From Thozetella sp. PMI_491 (lineage: Eukaryota; Ascomycota; Sordariomycetes; Chaetosphaeriales; Chaetosphaeriaceae), in the NCBI GenBank assembly GCA_021432635.1, contig MU270018.1:1118796-1182795 (forward strand): a stretch of DNA of 64,000 nt. The letters run 5' to 3'. The stretch's first letter is position 1; every line of letters begins with the position of its first letter. The notes under the pieces are model-generated. The model saw only the letters and a list, made by a program, of their open reading frames with translations, searched no databases and was not told the origin of the DNA. Position numbers and translations under genes: made by a program. Positions 1 to 12,216 of this stretch are shown piece by piece.

Positions 1-82
<82 letters not shown>
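1..82. repeat. Poly-G run of 82 bases at the window edge
   Basis: The window opens with 82 consecutive G residues and then changes abruptly to complex sequence. No fungal telomere unit (TTAGGG/CCCTAA) is present beside it, so it is not a chromosome end. A run this long and pure is most simply explained as a sequencing or assembly artefact, such as no-signal G calls or a badly resolved contig edge. A genuine homopolymer cannot be excluded from sequence alone. Confidence 0.9.
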
Positions 83-84
<2 letters not shown>

Positions 85-3000
85 AGCTAGCCAGCCCATC
101 GCCCAAGACCAGCCAAGATTGGCACTCATAGGCTTCGCTGGGCGGCAACTGCGCTGCTGAAATGCCTCGATCTGGTCCAGACTACTGGACAAGATAAGCG
201 CAAATGGGCTGATCATCATCACTGGCAGAAATTTTTAGAGAGAAAAATATTTTCATCTCGAGCCCCCGTGAGCTATCCACTGGCTATGAGCAACGCTGGC
301 TATCAAACAAATTGAACCACAAGTATTTCACCACAGCTTGCGAAAGGCGAAAAGAGAAAAAAAAATCGATGCCGGCAGCCTCCCCCCCTGAAGCGCCGAC
401 GAGGGTGCCAAAGATGGGGCCGATCTCTACTCGGCGACAGGAGGGGCATGGCGACCGGGTTTAAAAATAATGCCTGTCAACCCCAGTCACTACCCTCACG
501 CCTCCCTCTTCATGCCTTCTCCGCCCTGACACCCCCTCCCCCAAGAAAAAACGCCCCCGATGGTCGTCACGCTCTAATCCTGAACAAGGCAAGGTCAAGT
601 TGCGGGCTGAGGCAGCTGACCAGCGAGGTCGCGGCCCATCACGCACGCAGCCAGCGCCGGTTGCTTTGCCATGTCTTTGGGTCCTGTGAGCAGCAGACAT
701 TGGACGCTCGTCGCTCGGACTCCGCGCTCGATGGGAGCGCCCGTCCCCGATGCTCCGTTCCTTGCAGAACGGGCCTCGCTCCCTGGTCGGCTTTCTGTGT
801 GGAACTTGTCTTCTCTGAATCGTCTCTTGGGAGGAGAGGAGGAAAAAAGGGCATTTCGGCGTCCCGGCGTGAGAACGGGGTCGGTAAGCCACCGAACACC
901 CACCGAACACCCCGTATCCAGCGAGGTGGAATCACACGGGAGGCAGGCGACCGCCGAAGTCTCACCTACCCCCTTCAGGTCCAATGACTTACGGGTCCTG
1001 CAGATGCCCTGACTTTGTGTGGCACAAGCACTCTCGACAACCAAAAAGAGGCGCCGTCAGCATTGTGGGATATTAGATAGAGATGGAACCCCCTCCCCCA
1101 AAATGTGACAGCTGATAACTCCTTGCCAGAGTTGGTAATGATGGTCCAGAAAGGGACCCCGATCCGATTTCAAAGCTGCCCGCCCGGCTCGTCGTGCTTC
1201 CGTCGGCCAATTTACGTTGGCCTGCTTGTCCAGTAGCTCCGGAGGGTACGGAGAGTTGCGTCGCTCGTTGCTACATCACTCGGTCCCTAGCTAGCGATAG
1301 CCTCAGGACGTGACAATCAGCCCCCCCGGTTGTCCCCTGGTCTAGCCGACGCCCATTGTAGCCAGAATCGTGGGGAAAGAAAGAGGATGCATAGTGACTC
1401 GTATGGCCGGACACAAAGATCCCTGGGTATCTGGCTGCCTGGCACTGCTACACTGGCTGCTGGGCCTCGTAGCCGCGTTTCGCTGTCAGCCGTAGCGCTC
1501 CGGGAATAAACTTCGCGGCGAAACTTGTGCTTATCGCCTAGGCGAAAGCCAAGACGACAAATCACATACGGCGGGCCTCAAACGGACCAACACACCCCGC
1601 GGATTGGGTCCTCACCGAACGCGCAGCGTTGACGTTATTCCCAGTGTAACCCTTTCAGTGTCACACAGCCCCTGATTACTGGGTGCCACGCTGATGGGCC
1701 TGCTGACTGTTCGGTATGAGGCTCAAATGCGGTCAAGTGCTCACCGGAGCATGTGGAAGGTGAGCGGCGCGCCCGGTGTGTCTGGGACAGCCCCACGGCG
1801 AGTGATAAAGCCATCATGGGCTTTGGTTTCTAGAAGGGCTGGGGATCGGGACGTCGGGTTTACACCACTCCGTCCGTCATGATGACGCCCACCCCGCCCT
1901 GCTGGGACGGCGCTAGTGCCTCACCAAGAGGATCACTAGATTCATATCCCTCGCCGCTTGCCTAACCTTTGGGAAGGCTGTGCCCTCCAGGACGAAGGTG
2001 ATGGACGCCAACGCTTATGGAGGGACATTCGTCCGATACCGAGGATGCGGCCGTGGCGGTCTTGGCCAGGGGTCATGGCGCAAGAACCCCGGGGCTGACA
2101 TCTAGGAACTCTGTAGCCCTGATACTGTGTCCGACGTCACTGCATGTTTGATCTTATCAGCACAAACCCGTGATATCTTGGACTATCCACTACGCCTCAT
2201 TTTGGCAATGGTCATACTGGGATGACCAGGAGTTTGCCGCGCTAGAGGATCTGTTAGTCTCGTCTCAAGTACCTGAGGCCAGTCAGCGATGCCCAAAAGG
2301 GCGAGTGAAGTTGTTTCCCCCTCGCCCAAGCCCTGCCCTAAAAATAATAAAGGATGTCGCTCTTGGGAGGGTTGTTGGCAGACATTCGGCTCATCGCTTG
2401 CGGGGTGACGAATTGCGAGGCCAGACTTCGCGACCTGTTTCGGATGGCTCGCCGCACGGCAGCGTCAGCGGCGTAGGGCTGGGCCTGTCGCAATCCTGGC
2501 CGCCCACTGGCCAGGAGACGGCGTGAGGAGGGTCGGGAACGGACCTTGTCCCTGAAAAAGCGAGATGCCGCGACTTCCCGTGTGCTATGCGAAATCTGTA
2601 CCGCAGTAAAGATCGACCAACTGGATGGGCGCCCATGACTGGTCCTGTTCCTGTTAATTGTGTGCGGCTTGCCGGGCTATGCATCTCTCTGGTGTGCGAT
2701 CTCCCCGTCGCTGGCAGTGCCGGGTGGGCGAGTGCCAGGTACGAGGCAGGAGAGTTTTCGCGGTCTACTTCGGTAATTACTCAACCAAGTACAGACGGTG
2801 CGGTGGCTAAGCATGTTGCCCCTCCGAAACTCCAAACGAAGCGCGGCCGGTTATCTCGAGCAGAGGCACTCGGACCTGTGTAACCTCCCTTCGGAACGCC
2901 GATATGATATGGAGTATGGAGCATGGAGCATCGGCGTGGGGGTTCCTGCAGCCAGGGCCGCAAGCTAAGGGAAGGGCAAAAGCAGGATGGGATTTTTATT

Positions 3001-6000
3001 TCATTACTCTCGTTCGATACTGGTCTGCGAATCTTGGGTGACGGGGTGGAGTCGTGTCTGCTTGCCCCGCGAAACACCTGTTTCTGGTCCATGGCGACCA
3101 CTTTCGAGTCAAATGACATCGTGACGATAACGGTGGTGTTACTGGCGCAGTGGCTCGTCCGGTCAAGACCCACTCCGAACCCGGTTGCTCCCGCTCGAAC
3201 CAATGGCGATGGGCCAGGTTCAGGGATGTCAAGGAAGAACGACGGGCAGCTGCCCGAGCCGAGCACGCTATCGCCATTTCCCCACAGAGCGCCCACAGAA
3301 CCCATCTCGGGATGTGCGGGGCCAGGTGATGCAACTCTGTGACGGCGGGCTACCCCCAAGGTCCTCTGCCTCTCCATTCGCCCGCCCAGCCTCTCGTCAC
3401 CCTCGAGCGCCGGAGCTTTTCTAGCTGGGAGCGAATCACCAGTCTCGCCGCTGGTGGAACAGAACGGCTCCCAATGACCGCCGGGGGAGGGGGGGAGGAA
3501 GGGGGAGGGGGAGGCCAGGAATCCCTTGAATAGCCGTGGCTCGTGAACCTCGCGACTGGCCAGCAGCCACGGCGGGCATGACGAGGTTTGAGACATTGTT
3601 GGTCCTGACAGGTCAGGAGCAACAGGACACACACAGTAGCATTCGGGCGCCTCGCGAGGGGAGCTTTTATCCACAAGCGCACTTTGCGGGGTGGAGCAAC
3701 GCAGGGCCTCTTGGAGATCATCGGCTAGCAGTAGCGCAATGGGCAGATTTCGCTAGGGACAGGCCGGCGATTAGTCGATGCATCACGCAACGCCCACCTC
3801 GAGAGCAACACCCCGAAAATGTCGATAGCCACAAGGCGCTATAGTTGTCGGGCAGGAGATCATCCCTCTTGCCAGCGGTAGCCCCACACATCCGTAGAAC
3901 ACCTGATGCTCCGGTATGGCCCTTGTCGTTGGTCCGTCTCGATAGCTATGGGTAACTTGCGCACCATCAACCTCATTTGGTCGTCTCGGAGAGGGGGATG
4001 GCTGGCTGGCTTGGCTGGCTATGACCGACTGGGTCCGTGGCGACAAGGAGTTTGTCGACAAGGAGTTACCGTATGCAGGCAGGCTAGACTGCAACCGAGG
4101 CTAGCAGCAGTTGAGGGCAAAGATGGCCACGGAGGCTGCAGCGTGGAGGCTTGGAGCGCCAGGAGGTGAGACAACCTGCTCACTCGGCCGACACCATTAG
4201 CCCATGCTATTGGCAGCTACCATCTATTTCGACGACGGGAGGCCCTTTCCACTCAATCCTTCTGCAGATGTAATGTGTAACTGCGCATATCGGCCTCGTG
4301 AACCCCCTCTCTAAGGGCAGGACACCCACAAGAGGGAAGCCGGTGGCCTAGAGGTTCGTTCGGTCCCTTTTGGAGGAGTGCGCGTCCCCCATATTCACCA
4401 CGAGAGATCTAATGCAGGCGATGCAGTCTGCCTGCAAGGCAGGATGACGCCCCGAGGTTTGCGAAACATTCGCCTCCCATGACGAACCCTCAAAGGCTGC
4501 ACCCTCTTTCTCTGCTCCCTTGCTCCCTGCCTGCTGTGCCTGCCATATACGCACACGCTCACACACCCTACCTCGATAGCCGGGGGTGGGGAGGCGTCGC
4601 TGATGATGATTTGCCTAGAGTCTGGGGGAGCTGCAGCATCCTGCAGGAGGAAACGGAAAGGGTATAGCGGCCAACCACAACTGCAGCGAGATGGCGAAAT
4701 CGTCTGGCGTTTCCCTGACGCTTTGAAAAGGCCACTTGTTGGTCAAGCGGGGTTTGGGTTCAAGGTGTCAGGGTGTTGTTGGCGAGATCTCCGTGATCCG
4801 CTACACAACAGCCTGCCTCCCCCTATGCATTGTTGATATTGTTATGAGATATTGGGAAACGAAAGCGACTGTCCTGCGGCGAGACCCTCCCTGCTGTCGT
4901 CTCTTGCTACCTGAGACGGAGGGGACACTCGCTCGGCATACTGCAGCTTCGGAAGGGGCGAAGGCTGAACATAGCCCAACAGGATAGGAAGAGGCCAAGC
5001 CCCGTACATTTCGGAGCCAGACCGAGCCTGGGAAGCTTTTACACCCAGCACTCAGTCTTGCCTGAGCGAGCCGAAGAAGGCAGGGGGGCAGGGGGGTGCG
5101 AGTGCTTCTCATGATTGCCGTCAGCAAGCACAGGTAGACTACCTGGCCAGTCTCCTCTGCAAGCACCGAATTCCCCGCCAGGGGCATTGGGAGAATACCC
5201 TCGTCCGCTTGATTGGCAGGTGGCCGGTGAGTCTTGGTCTTGGTAGGCGTCGCTGTCGTCCTGCACCACGTCGTCGGCAACCTCCAATGCTTGGTGGTGG
5301 GAGGGTCCTTCCAGTAGAAATTGGAAATCTCGTTTTGGAGAAAAGGTGCAGCCAATGAAACGGGCCTCAGGCAGGCCGGTTTCCAGTCCTGCTCTGCAAA
5401 TCCTGCAGGCGGGGGGAGCGGGCGGGCGACGAGATGGTGGTGGTGGTGGGTTGCGCGCAGCAAAGAGGGGGGGGAGTGGGAGCACCCAAGTCGTACTGCA
5501 TCTCCCTCTCCCCCTCTCCCTGTAACTCCTCGCGCTCGCGCTGCCCAGAGGCTGGCTGTTGGCTGCAGCGCTCTTCAGAACTAGACAGCCGAGGCGCTCC
5601 CCATGGTTTCCTTGGCCCACCTTTGGCCGGCAAGCCTGTCTGGAATGGTGGGCTGCCGCTTGGTGCTCTTCATGCCTTCGTTATCGGCTCCCGTTGGGAA
5701 GCAGAGTGGGTTCGCAAAATGGGCCCTTCTTGTAATTATCGGTTGCCTCTTGCTGCAGAGTTGATGAACCCCCACGGCCGTCCGCATCTCGACGAAAACT
5801 GGATGGGCCGTCCCTCTCTTTTTACCCTGCCTTTATGGGCCGTTCTATCCACTGCGGCAGAGGACAGAGGGCAAATGCTACGGGGCCGCCCACGCAGGCG
5901 GCCGGGGGTGGAAAGGGCTCATCAAGGTATCGGCCGATAGGAGTGGTATTCGGCCTGCAGTGATGCCTCGACAATCGAACGACTAAGGGCGTACCGCAGC

Positions 6001-7711
6001 GGTTCGCTCAACACTAGAGACGCTGGGCTCCCGTCACCCTTGGGGGGGCCCTGGGTCCTGCCGCCGCATGGGGGTCCAGTCGGCAGCGACACGGGGAGAG
6101 GTATCACCCAGTGGACTGAGGGACAAGACCAGAGAATTTGGGATGCAAATAATAATTTGGAAGAAAAACACGCCATTCTAGCTGCGTAGACAAAACCGCC
6201 TGATCGCCTGCGGTAGTGACTCGAGCCTTGATCGCTTGACGCACACTTGCAATGGACACCTAGTGGAGCCGTGCAAAGGCGTGAGCGGAAACATCAGGTG
6301 CGTGCAGAAAGGCATGGCATGCGGCCAGAGCGACGAACGTAAAAGACCACCGGACGAGTGGTCTCGGTTTTTTTTTTTGGTTTTTTTTTGGTTGCTCTCT
6401 GGTTAGGCGAGGCATCCCCCCCCCCCACCACAGGAACCTTTTTTTTTGGTGCTCTCTCGAGGACCTTGGCGCTTGTAGCATGAATTGAAATTCCTCTCCA
6501 GCGGCTGGCGGGTCTGGCGAGGCGGGAAGGCCGGAGAAAAGGGTGGAAATGGACCCCTCGTTTCTCAGGCAAGGTGTACGGAGTACAGGACAGGAGGGCA
6601 TGCCGCACTGCAGTGCAGGTGCAGGACTGCACAGTATACGACGGCGAGCAATCAGATTGCACAGTCCGAGGGGCAGCAGGCGAAAAGCAAAGGGTACAAT
6701 GCACAGGCTGTATGTTTGTTAGCCTGGTACGAAGCGGCGGCCATCCGGATTTGAGGGTTTGATGGCCCTTCTGGCCCGCTTGTGGCCCTGTAAGCTCTCT
6801 GTATCTGTTCGTATGGCCCATAATTGTAAATGTGAGACAGCAGCTTTTCGGTTCCTACGCTAACAAACGTACAGGATGTGCATTGTAGGCAAATAGGCAG
6901 GCGAAAGGGCCCCCCGCCGCGCCCCGCCCGTCCCCCCTTCTCTCTCACTGCTTCTCTCACTGCGGTCGTCTGGCTTTGTCTGGGCTCAGAGCATGGGGGG
7001 GCGCAGGTGGGGCCCTGCTCGTCTGTCTCTTGTCTCTAGGACAGGCCGCTCTCTACCGCCACCCCTGCTGACAGAGTTTTTCTTCACACCCACCACTGCG
7101 ACCCCTGCAACAGGCCAAACCAGACGGGGAATGGCGCGATGCAGCTGCAAGACCGGCCCCCCTGCTGGACCAGAGGACTTGTGGGTCAAGTATCTCTGGT
7201 GTGTGAATCACAGCCCAGAGGTACCCCTCTTCGTCAGTACCTCCCATGGCGCCAATTGTCTTAGCAGTCGTGGGCCTCTGGTCATGGGTCTCTCTCTGCC
7301 TCGTTTCTTGCTCACACCAGCTCTCGAGAGGTACATAACAGAATCATCCCCAGCTCTTCTTCCCACCTCTCCACCAGCACAGCTGTTCAACATCTGCGGT
7401 ACCTCCTCTCTTTCCACGATTCAACTCCGACCCAGGGATACACACACGCACTCGCCCAACCACTGTTCAGGCAACAGGACTCTTGAAGACTCGGCACTCT
7501 GTTCTTATAGTCCGCCCTTCCTCTCTTCTAGGAATCCTCCCCCGCCTGTCAACATCTCGAGCCACCACCGTTCTTCCAACCTGCCAAGCACTCTTTGGCT
7601 GGGAATTTTGTTAAACACCACCCCCAAAGGTCCTCCGCCCCGTTGCAGAGACCTACTCGCGGCAGCCTCTTTGCAGCTCTTGCCTATCATAATATCACAC
7701 CTATCATCACC
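83..7711. other. Gene-free G+C-rich stretch, ending in the ecl1 leader
   Basis: I find no supportable gene here. Several open frames exceed 200 codons on both strands, but they overlap each other, are rich in Arg, Pro and Ser, show no domain motif and are what G+C-rich DNA gives by chance. A low-complexity cluster lies at 6368-6448 (two T runs, a C run, a third T run). From about 7000 the sequence becomes pyrimidine-rich on the + strand and probably contains the promoter and 5' untranslated leader of ecl1. No tRNA or transposon ends were noticed. Confidence 0.6.
6368..6448. repeat. Cluster of homopolymer runs (T, T, C, T)
   Basis: Two T runs of about 9-11 bases separated by GG, a C run of about 12 bases near 6415-6426 and a further T run near 6439-6448 lie within some 80 bp. 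This is simple-sequence DNA with no coding signal. Run lengths are likely to be unreliable in the assembly. Confidence 0.8.
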
Positions 7712-8134
7712 ATGTCTTTTGATTGGGCTCACCAGTTCTGCCTCGCCTGCGACAAGCAGACGGACGGAGCGACGTATTGCTCCGAGTCGTGCAGGTTGGC
7801 CGACTACGAGAAGACGTCAACAACGAGCTCCGGGGCGTCCTCGCCCGCCTTCACTCCGCCACAGGAGTGGACCTTGTCGTCGAAGCCCGTCGCCACGAGC
7901 ACTCGCTTCTACCTCTCGCCAGCCTTCGACTTCAGCCACGCCCAGTCTACCCTCGCAACGCGGGCCATCTCCCTCTCGCCCTCGAACTCGCACACCTCCT
8001 TGTGCTCGATGAGGAGTGCCTCGTCTGCTGCATCTGAGTCTTCACAAGTGCTCTCTGAGAAGGCCACGAGGGAGCTCCGGGCGTATAACCGCTCCCTCGA
8101 GTCTGTCAGGCTCCAGCGACGACGGTCCACCTAA
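7712..8134 (+). CDS. ecl1: Ecl1-type lifespan regulatory factor, small Cys-motif protein
   Basis: This is a single-exon frame of 140 residues starting at the ATG in CACCATGTC. The N-terminus (MSFDWAHQFCLACDKQT) and the spaced cysteines C10-x2-C13-x9-C23-x3-C27 match the short conserved block of the fungal Ecl1/2/3 family, named for extension of chronological lifespan in fission yeast and proposed to bind zinc. The remainder is Ser/Thr-rich and probably disordered, ending in a basic RLQRRRST tail. The internal ATG was chosen because the family block begins exactly there; upstream codons in the same frame look like leader sequence. Family knowledge links these proteins to nutrient and stress signalling, but the molecular role is poorly defined. 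Family assignment is strong from the N-terminal block alone; no neighbour is functionally linked. Confidence 0.88.
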   Translation: MSFDWAHQFCLACDKQTDGATYCSESCRLADYEKTSTTSSGASSPAFTPPQEWTLSSKPVATSTRFYLSPAFDFSHAQSTLATRAISLSPSNSHTSLCSMRSASSAASESSQVLSEKATRELRAYNRSLESVRLQRRRST

Positions 8135-11100
8135 GCAACGGCACTCCCCCCTTGAACACTACATGGCACTTTTCAACGACACACGACTTCTCTTCTGCCG
8201 CTCAACCTTCTTTTGTCATACCCACCTTCAACACACTCTATACTCTACACGCTGTCGACGGTCGAGCACGGATCCGACCACGCACAGCAACCACCGCTCC
8301 ACACAACGCGACTCAACCACCTTTCCTTTTTCCACACTACTCGACTGTATTAAAAAGCATAAACCGGAGCACAGCATCATTATAAAAAGTTTGGACACCA
8401 TGGGATACGGGATTCACGATTTCACCTCGGGCTTCCTCGAGAGGCGTCACAGGGAACCTGCACTATAGGGATTGGACAGGAGTGTTGTGTACCACCGATA
8501 CACCATGGGAAACATATTTCGACTATTCTGCTCTCAAGCATCTGCACTGGAAGTTTGGATGAGGGACAATAGGGATTAACGGGATACCAGCGAATTCAGC
8601 CAACAAACTGGCAATGGGCGATTGGGGACACAATTTTTTTTTTAGGAATGGGACGGCGTTGAACCGGGACACTCAGCATCCTCGGCTCTGCTTGTCACAT
8701 CAAATCTTTTCTTTTTTTGGCAGGGAAAGAATGATCATGTCACGATAGGCAAATCTGCTGTATGATGCGGAGTTGTGTTGTACCTTGGACTGGCAGCCAG
8801 CCAGCCAAACGGAAGAGAGCTTATTGGGAGGAAGGCAAAGCAGGGACGAGTACAACTCCCCACAGAGATTGATCATGATCAAATGGAAATTACCACTTCC
8901 AAACCCCCCCACAAAGCTTCTTGTCTCGGATTCCATGCCACCGTGATGACCAATGCCTGAGAAACTTTGGATGTTTGCAAAGGGTCCTGGCAAGTCACAT
9001 TGTCCCCGCGACCCTTGTTTTTGCTCGCCATGTCTTGGAGCTACGTACCGCCCTTGTGGCTCGCCGGCAGAAAGCGCCTCGGTCGCCCATTCCAGAGTGT
9101 GTGCCACTTGGGTGCGAGCTCCCGCTTGCTTTGCTGTTCCCGTCGCCATGCCGTCTTCGGATGCGGCAGAAAAAGGTCCCTTGCCACGGCTACGGGTTGG
9201 CCGCCCAGCCAGCTGGCTGGCTGTCTTTGCCGCTACAAGAAAGAAGGACTTGGCCGGTTCCCCTTTGGTTCTCCTCCTTTAGGGACATTTTTTTTCGCTT
9301 CTGCTCCCATCCCATTTCCCCTCCTGTTCCGCAGCAACAAGGTTTCGGTCCGCCGCGGTCGAGGAGCCTCCAGACCTCAGGTCTCAGGGGCACGACGTTT
9401 ACAGAACAAAGGAACAAGGGGGAAGGGGGATGGTGGTACATAGTAGGAGGCCAATTACGACACTGAATAGGCGTCGATTAAGCTCAGCGCTACCTCCGAC
9501 TGCCCCTCTGCAGCGTTCCTTTGGCCGCGCCTACGGTCTGCCCGTCGCCCAAAATGTCCGGCGCGGCGGGCGATCATGGCGCCAGAGTGTGATGGCCAGC
9601 CCGTGTCCAGTTTCCTTAGCTATGGGTGAGGGCGGAATTAGAGATGTGCATGTCTGGCCGTGCACATCGAAGGGGGGGGGGGCAAGGCGTCCCACTTCTT
9701 CCCGCCGAGCCCACCGCGGCCGGGGTGGGAAACAAAAATATCGGCCTTCCCACGGCATGACGCGGAGAATAGGCCATGCATATTCTTGATGCAATCTACA
9801 GAGTACAGGGCAATATCGCAGGACCTGTGGGCGGTACCGGAAGAAGCAGGTCTGCCGAGGATGCAAGCAAACGCAACCGCCCAACTGTCCAACTGCACAC
9901 CTAGGCTGCGACTCTATAGAGTGCGGCGAACAAGAACCAGACTTGCTTCTGCGGCCCGGCAGCCACCGCCTGCGCCCGCGACGATGCCACCTTCAGAATC
10001 GGGAAGAGCGCCGGCACTGCAACATTAGCAGCAAAATCCCTCCGTCATAACCTGCCCCCTTTCCTCTCTGCCCCCTGGAAGAGGAGCGGCATGCTGGCCT
10101 CGCCAGAGCCAGGCGAAGGAGAAAAAAAAAAAGAGCTTCCTTCCCCTGCTGCGGGTCTGCCGAAGGGTAAGGGGAACTGGCCGAACGTCAGGCCACGTCA
10201 TATGCCTGCAATGCTCGGCAGGGCCAGCCATGGTGCATACCTAACGTCCGGCCTACAGGGCAGAGATGGCTGGAGTAGCAGGCAGATGGATCTTGAAATT
10301 CTGCGCGAATCTGCCCCTGGCTGCGTGCGCAATCCCACTGCGATCCTTCTGGTGGGGAACATGCATTCCGTCGCCTTGTCCAGCGGCTAAGTTACGTCCT
10401 GTTGCGGTCCGGTGCAGTGCATATACACAGTACTGTACAAGCTCTTGCAGAAGGCCAAGTACCGGAGAGCTGCCCTTGTGCTTTGGCATTTTGGCATAAG
10501 CTCCAAAACAGAATAATTTTTTTTGGGTCCATGGCCTATGCTCTCTGCTCGGCACGAAGGAATGCCACGGCTTTCGCCTCTTTCTCAACTTCGCCTGTAC
10601 CAGCGAGTTCCTGTGAGCCGACGTCACATTTTTGGCGCAACGCTCAATGGAATCAGGAAGAATTTGGGAAAAATTTTCTTCAACAATTTTCCCCCGGTTT
10701 ATCGCACAGCCTGGCCAATTCCAGGGGTACTCATGCAATGAGCTGGCAGCCTGATGCGTAACAGCCTTGAGACGGCGCCAGAGCTGGCAAAGCTTTCGGG
10801 TCAGCTCTCACTAAGAGTCACACTGAGTGGAGAAGTTTTTTTTTTTTTTTTCTGTCCCTTACCTCCCTCTGACGAGGCAGCAGCTGGGGGCCTTGCTCGA
10901 GACAGGCCATAGCTTCCAGCGAACCACAGGAAGGCTCTGGGAAATTTCTGCGCAGGGTTTGGCTGAACTCTACAACCTGTGAAGCAGCAGATCCAGCGAA
11001 GCCTCTGCCCGGACCGCAGACTGAACCCGAAGCGAACTGCTTGGGCCTGGCCCCGCCTCCCCCCCTCCCCGGGGGGCCCGGGGCTCTGACTACCCCAGCA

Positions 11101-12194
11101 GCCTGAGGAGGCCGGATCCGAACGGACTCCATCGTAGCCCGTAGCCCGTGGCCAGTGGCAGTTTGCTTTGGAAGTGCTTGATGTCGGGGTTCGGATCCAC
11201 GGAAAAGAAGCAGCACGTGCTCCACCGTCGCCCCACGATGGAACCATGATGGAAACTTTCCAAGAATGCAGATCCCTCTGACGCTATCCTCCCACCGCGA
11301 GCCAGTCGGTCCCTTCGGGTTTCGCGCGGCCTGCAGGCCGGTCTCTGCCCACAATGGCCTCAAAATTCCGGCGCCTGGGCAAGCTGGGGTAGCACTAGAG
11401 AGGCGTCCGCCCGGTGGTATGTAGCCCCGCTAGTGCCGACTCCTCTTTAAGGTATTAGGCCAAGGGAGGAGGGGAAGGGTGGGCGGCAAAGAAAAAGTGA
11501 GCCCATCTGGCCCTCCGATGTCGAAAGGGAAAGGCCACCAACGGTCGGCAGATGGAGACAAACGCCGGCCCAGTGCTGGCGCCTCCTAGATGGGGGACGG
11601 CGCCCAAGCTCGCCGGGTTTCTGTGAGGGGTCTGGTCCTCGGCGGGTCCCGGCCATCAACAGCACTGGTGCCAGCGGGGGAGGGGAGGAAGGGGAGGGGC
11701 GAAAAAGGGGGTCCGTAAACAAATCGCTGGCCGTGGTACAAGGACAGCTCTGCAGAGATGCCCAAGTGTGGCCCCCCCCCGCCGAGTCTGGGGGACAAGT
11801 AAGCTGGCTAACTCAGGCAGAACTAAGGCTAACAGCACTCCGCTGAGGCACTAACGCGAGAGGCAGGTCAGCCTAGCACATCCCACGGGTGTGGTCTTAA
11901 TGATGATGCTAAGCGTGCCTACGGAGACTGGTGGTCCTCGCTCATTGGCGATAACAGGGACTCGGGGACGAGGCATCATCACGCTGTCGCCCTCCAAGGC
12001 TGCTCCATCAATGCACTCCAGGGCCTGGGAGACGGGTGGCAGGTTAACTCGGTACCTTAGCCAAGCTGGGGACACGCCTGCACACCCCTCCCCTTTCCCC
12101 CTCTTCCCGTGCTAAAAAAGGGCTCCCAGTAAAGGACCAGTGGGAGGGGGGCAGGCTGTGCGAGAAGGCTCCTTGTTTAGCCGTTTGCCGTTGG

Positions 12195-12216
12195 TCATCA
12201 TCATCATCATCATCAT
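12195..12216. repeat. (TCA)7 microsatellite
   Basis: Seven tandem TCA units plus one base, uninterrupted, in non-coding DNA. Simple-sequence repeat. Confidence 0.9.

Noticed and set aside
1-82. Poly-G as a telomere or chromosome end
   Set aside because: No TTAGGG or variant telomere units are present and the adjacent sequence is ordinary.
2781-3674. Minus-strand open frame of 297 codons
   Set aside because: It overlaps several other long frames on both strands, has no domain or motif, and its composition (Arg, Pro, Ser, Cys) fits chance translation of G+C-rich DNA.
4801-5463. Minus-strand frame of 220 codons
   Set aside because: No recognisable domain, low-complexity His and Pro runs, no convincing splice structure.
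6993-8012. Plus-strand frame of 339 codons overlapping ecl1
   Set aside because: Over the ecl1 exon it reads as an Arg/Ser/Pro-rich shadow of the real frame. It is kept only as a possible upstream-ATG effect, not as a protein gene.
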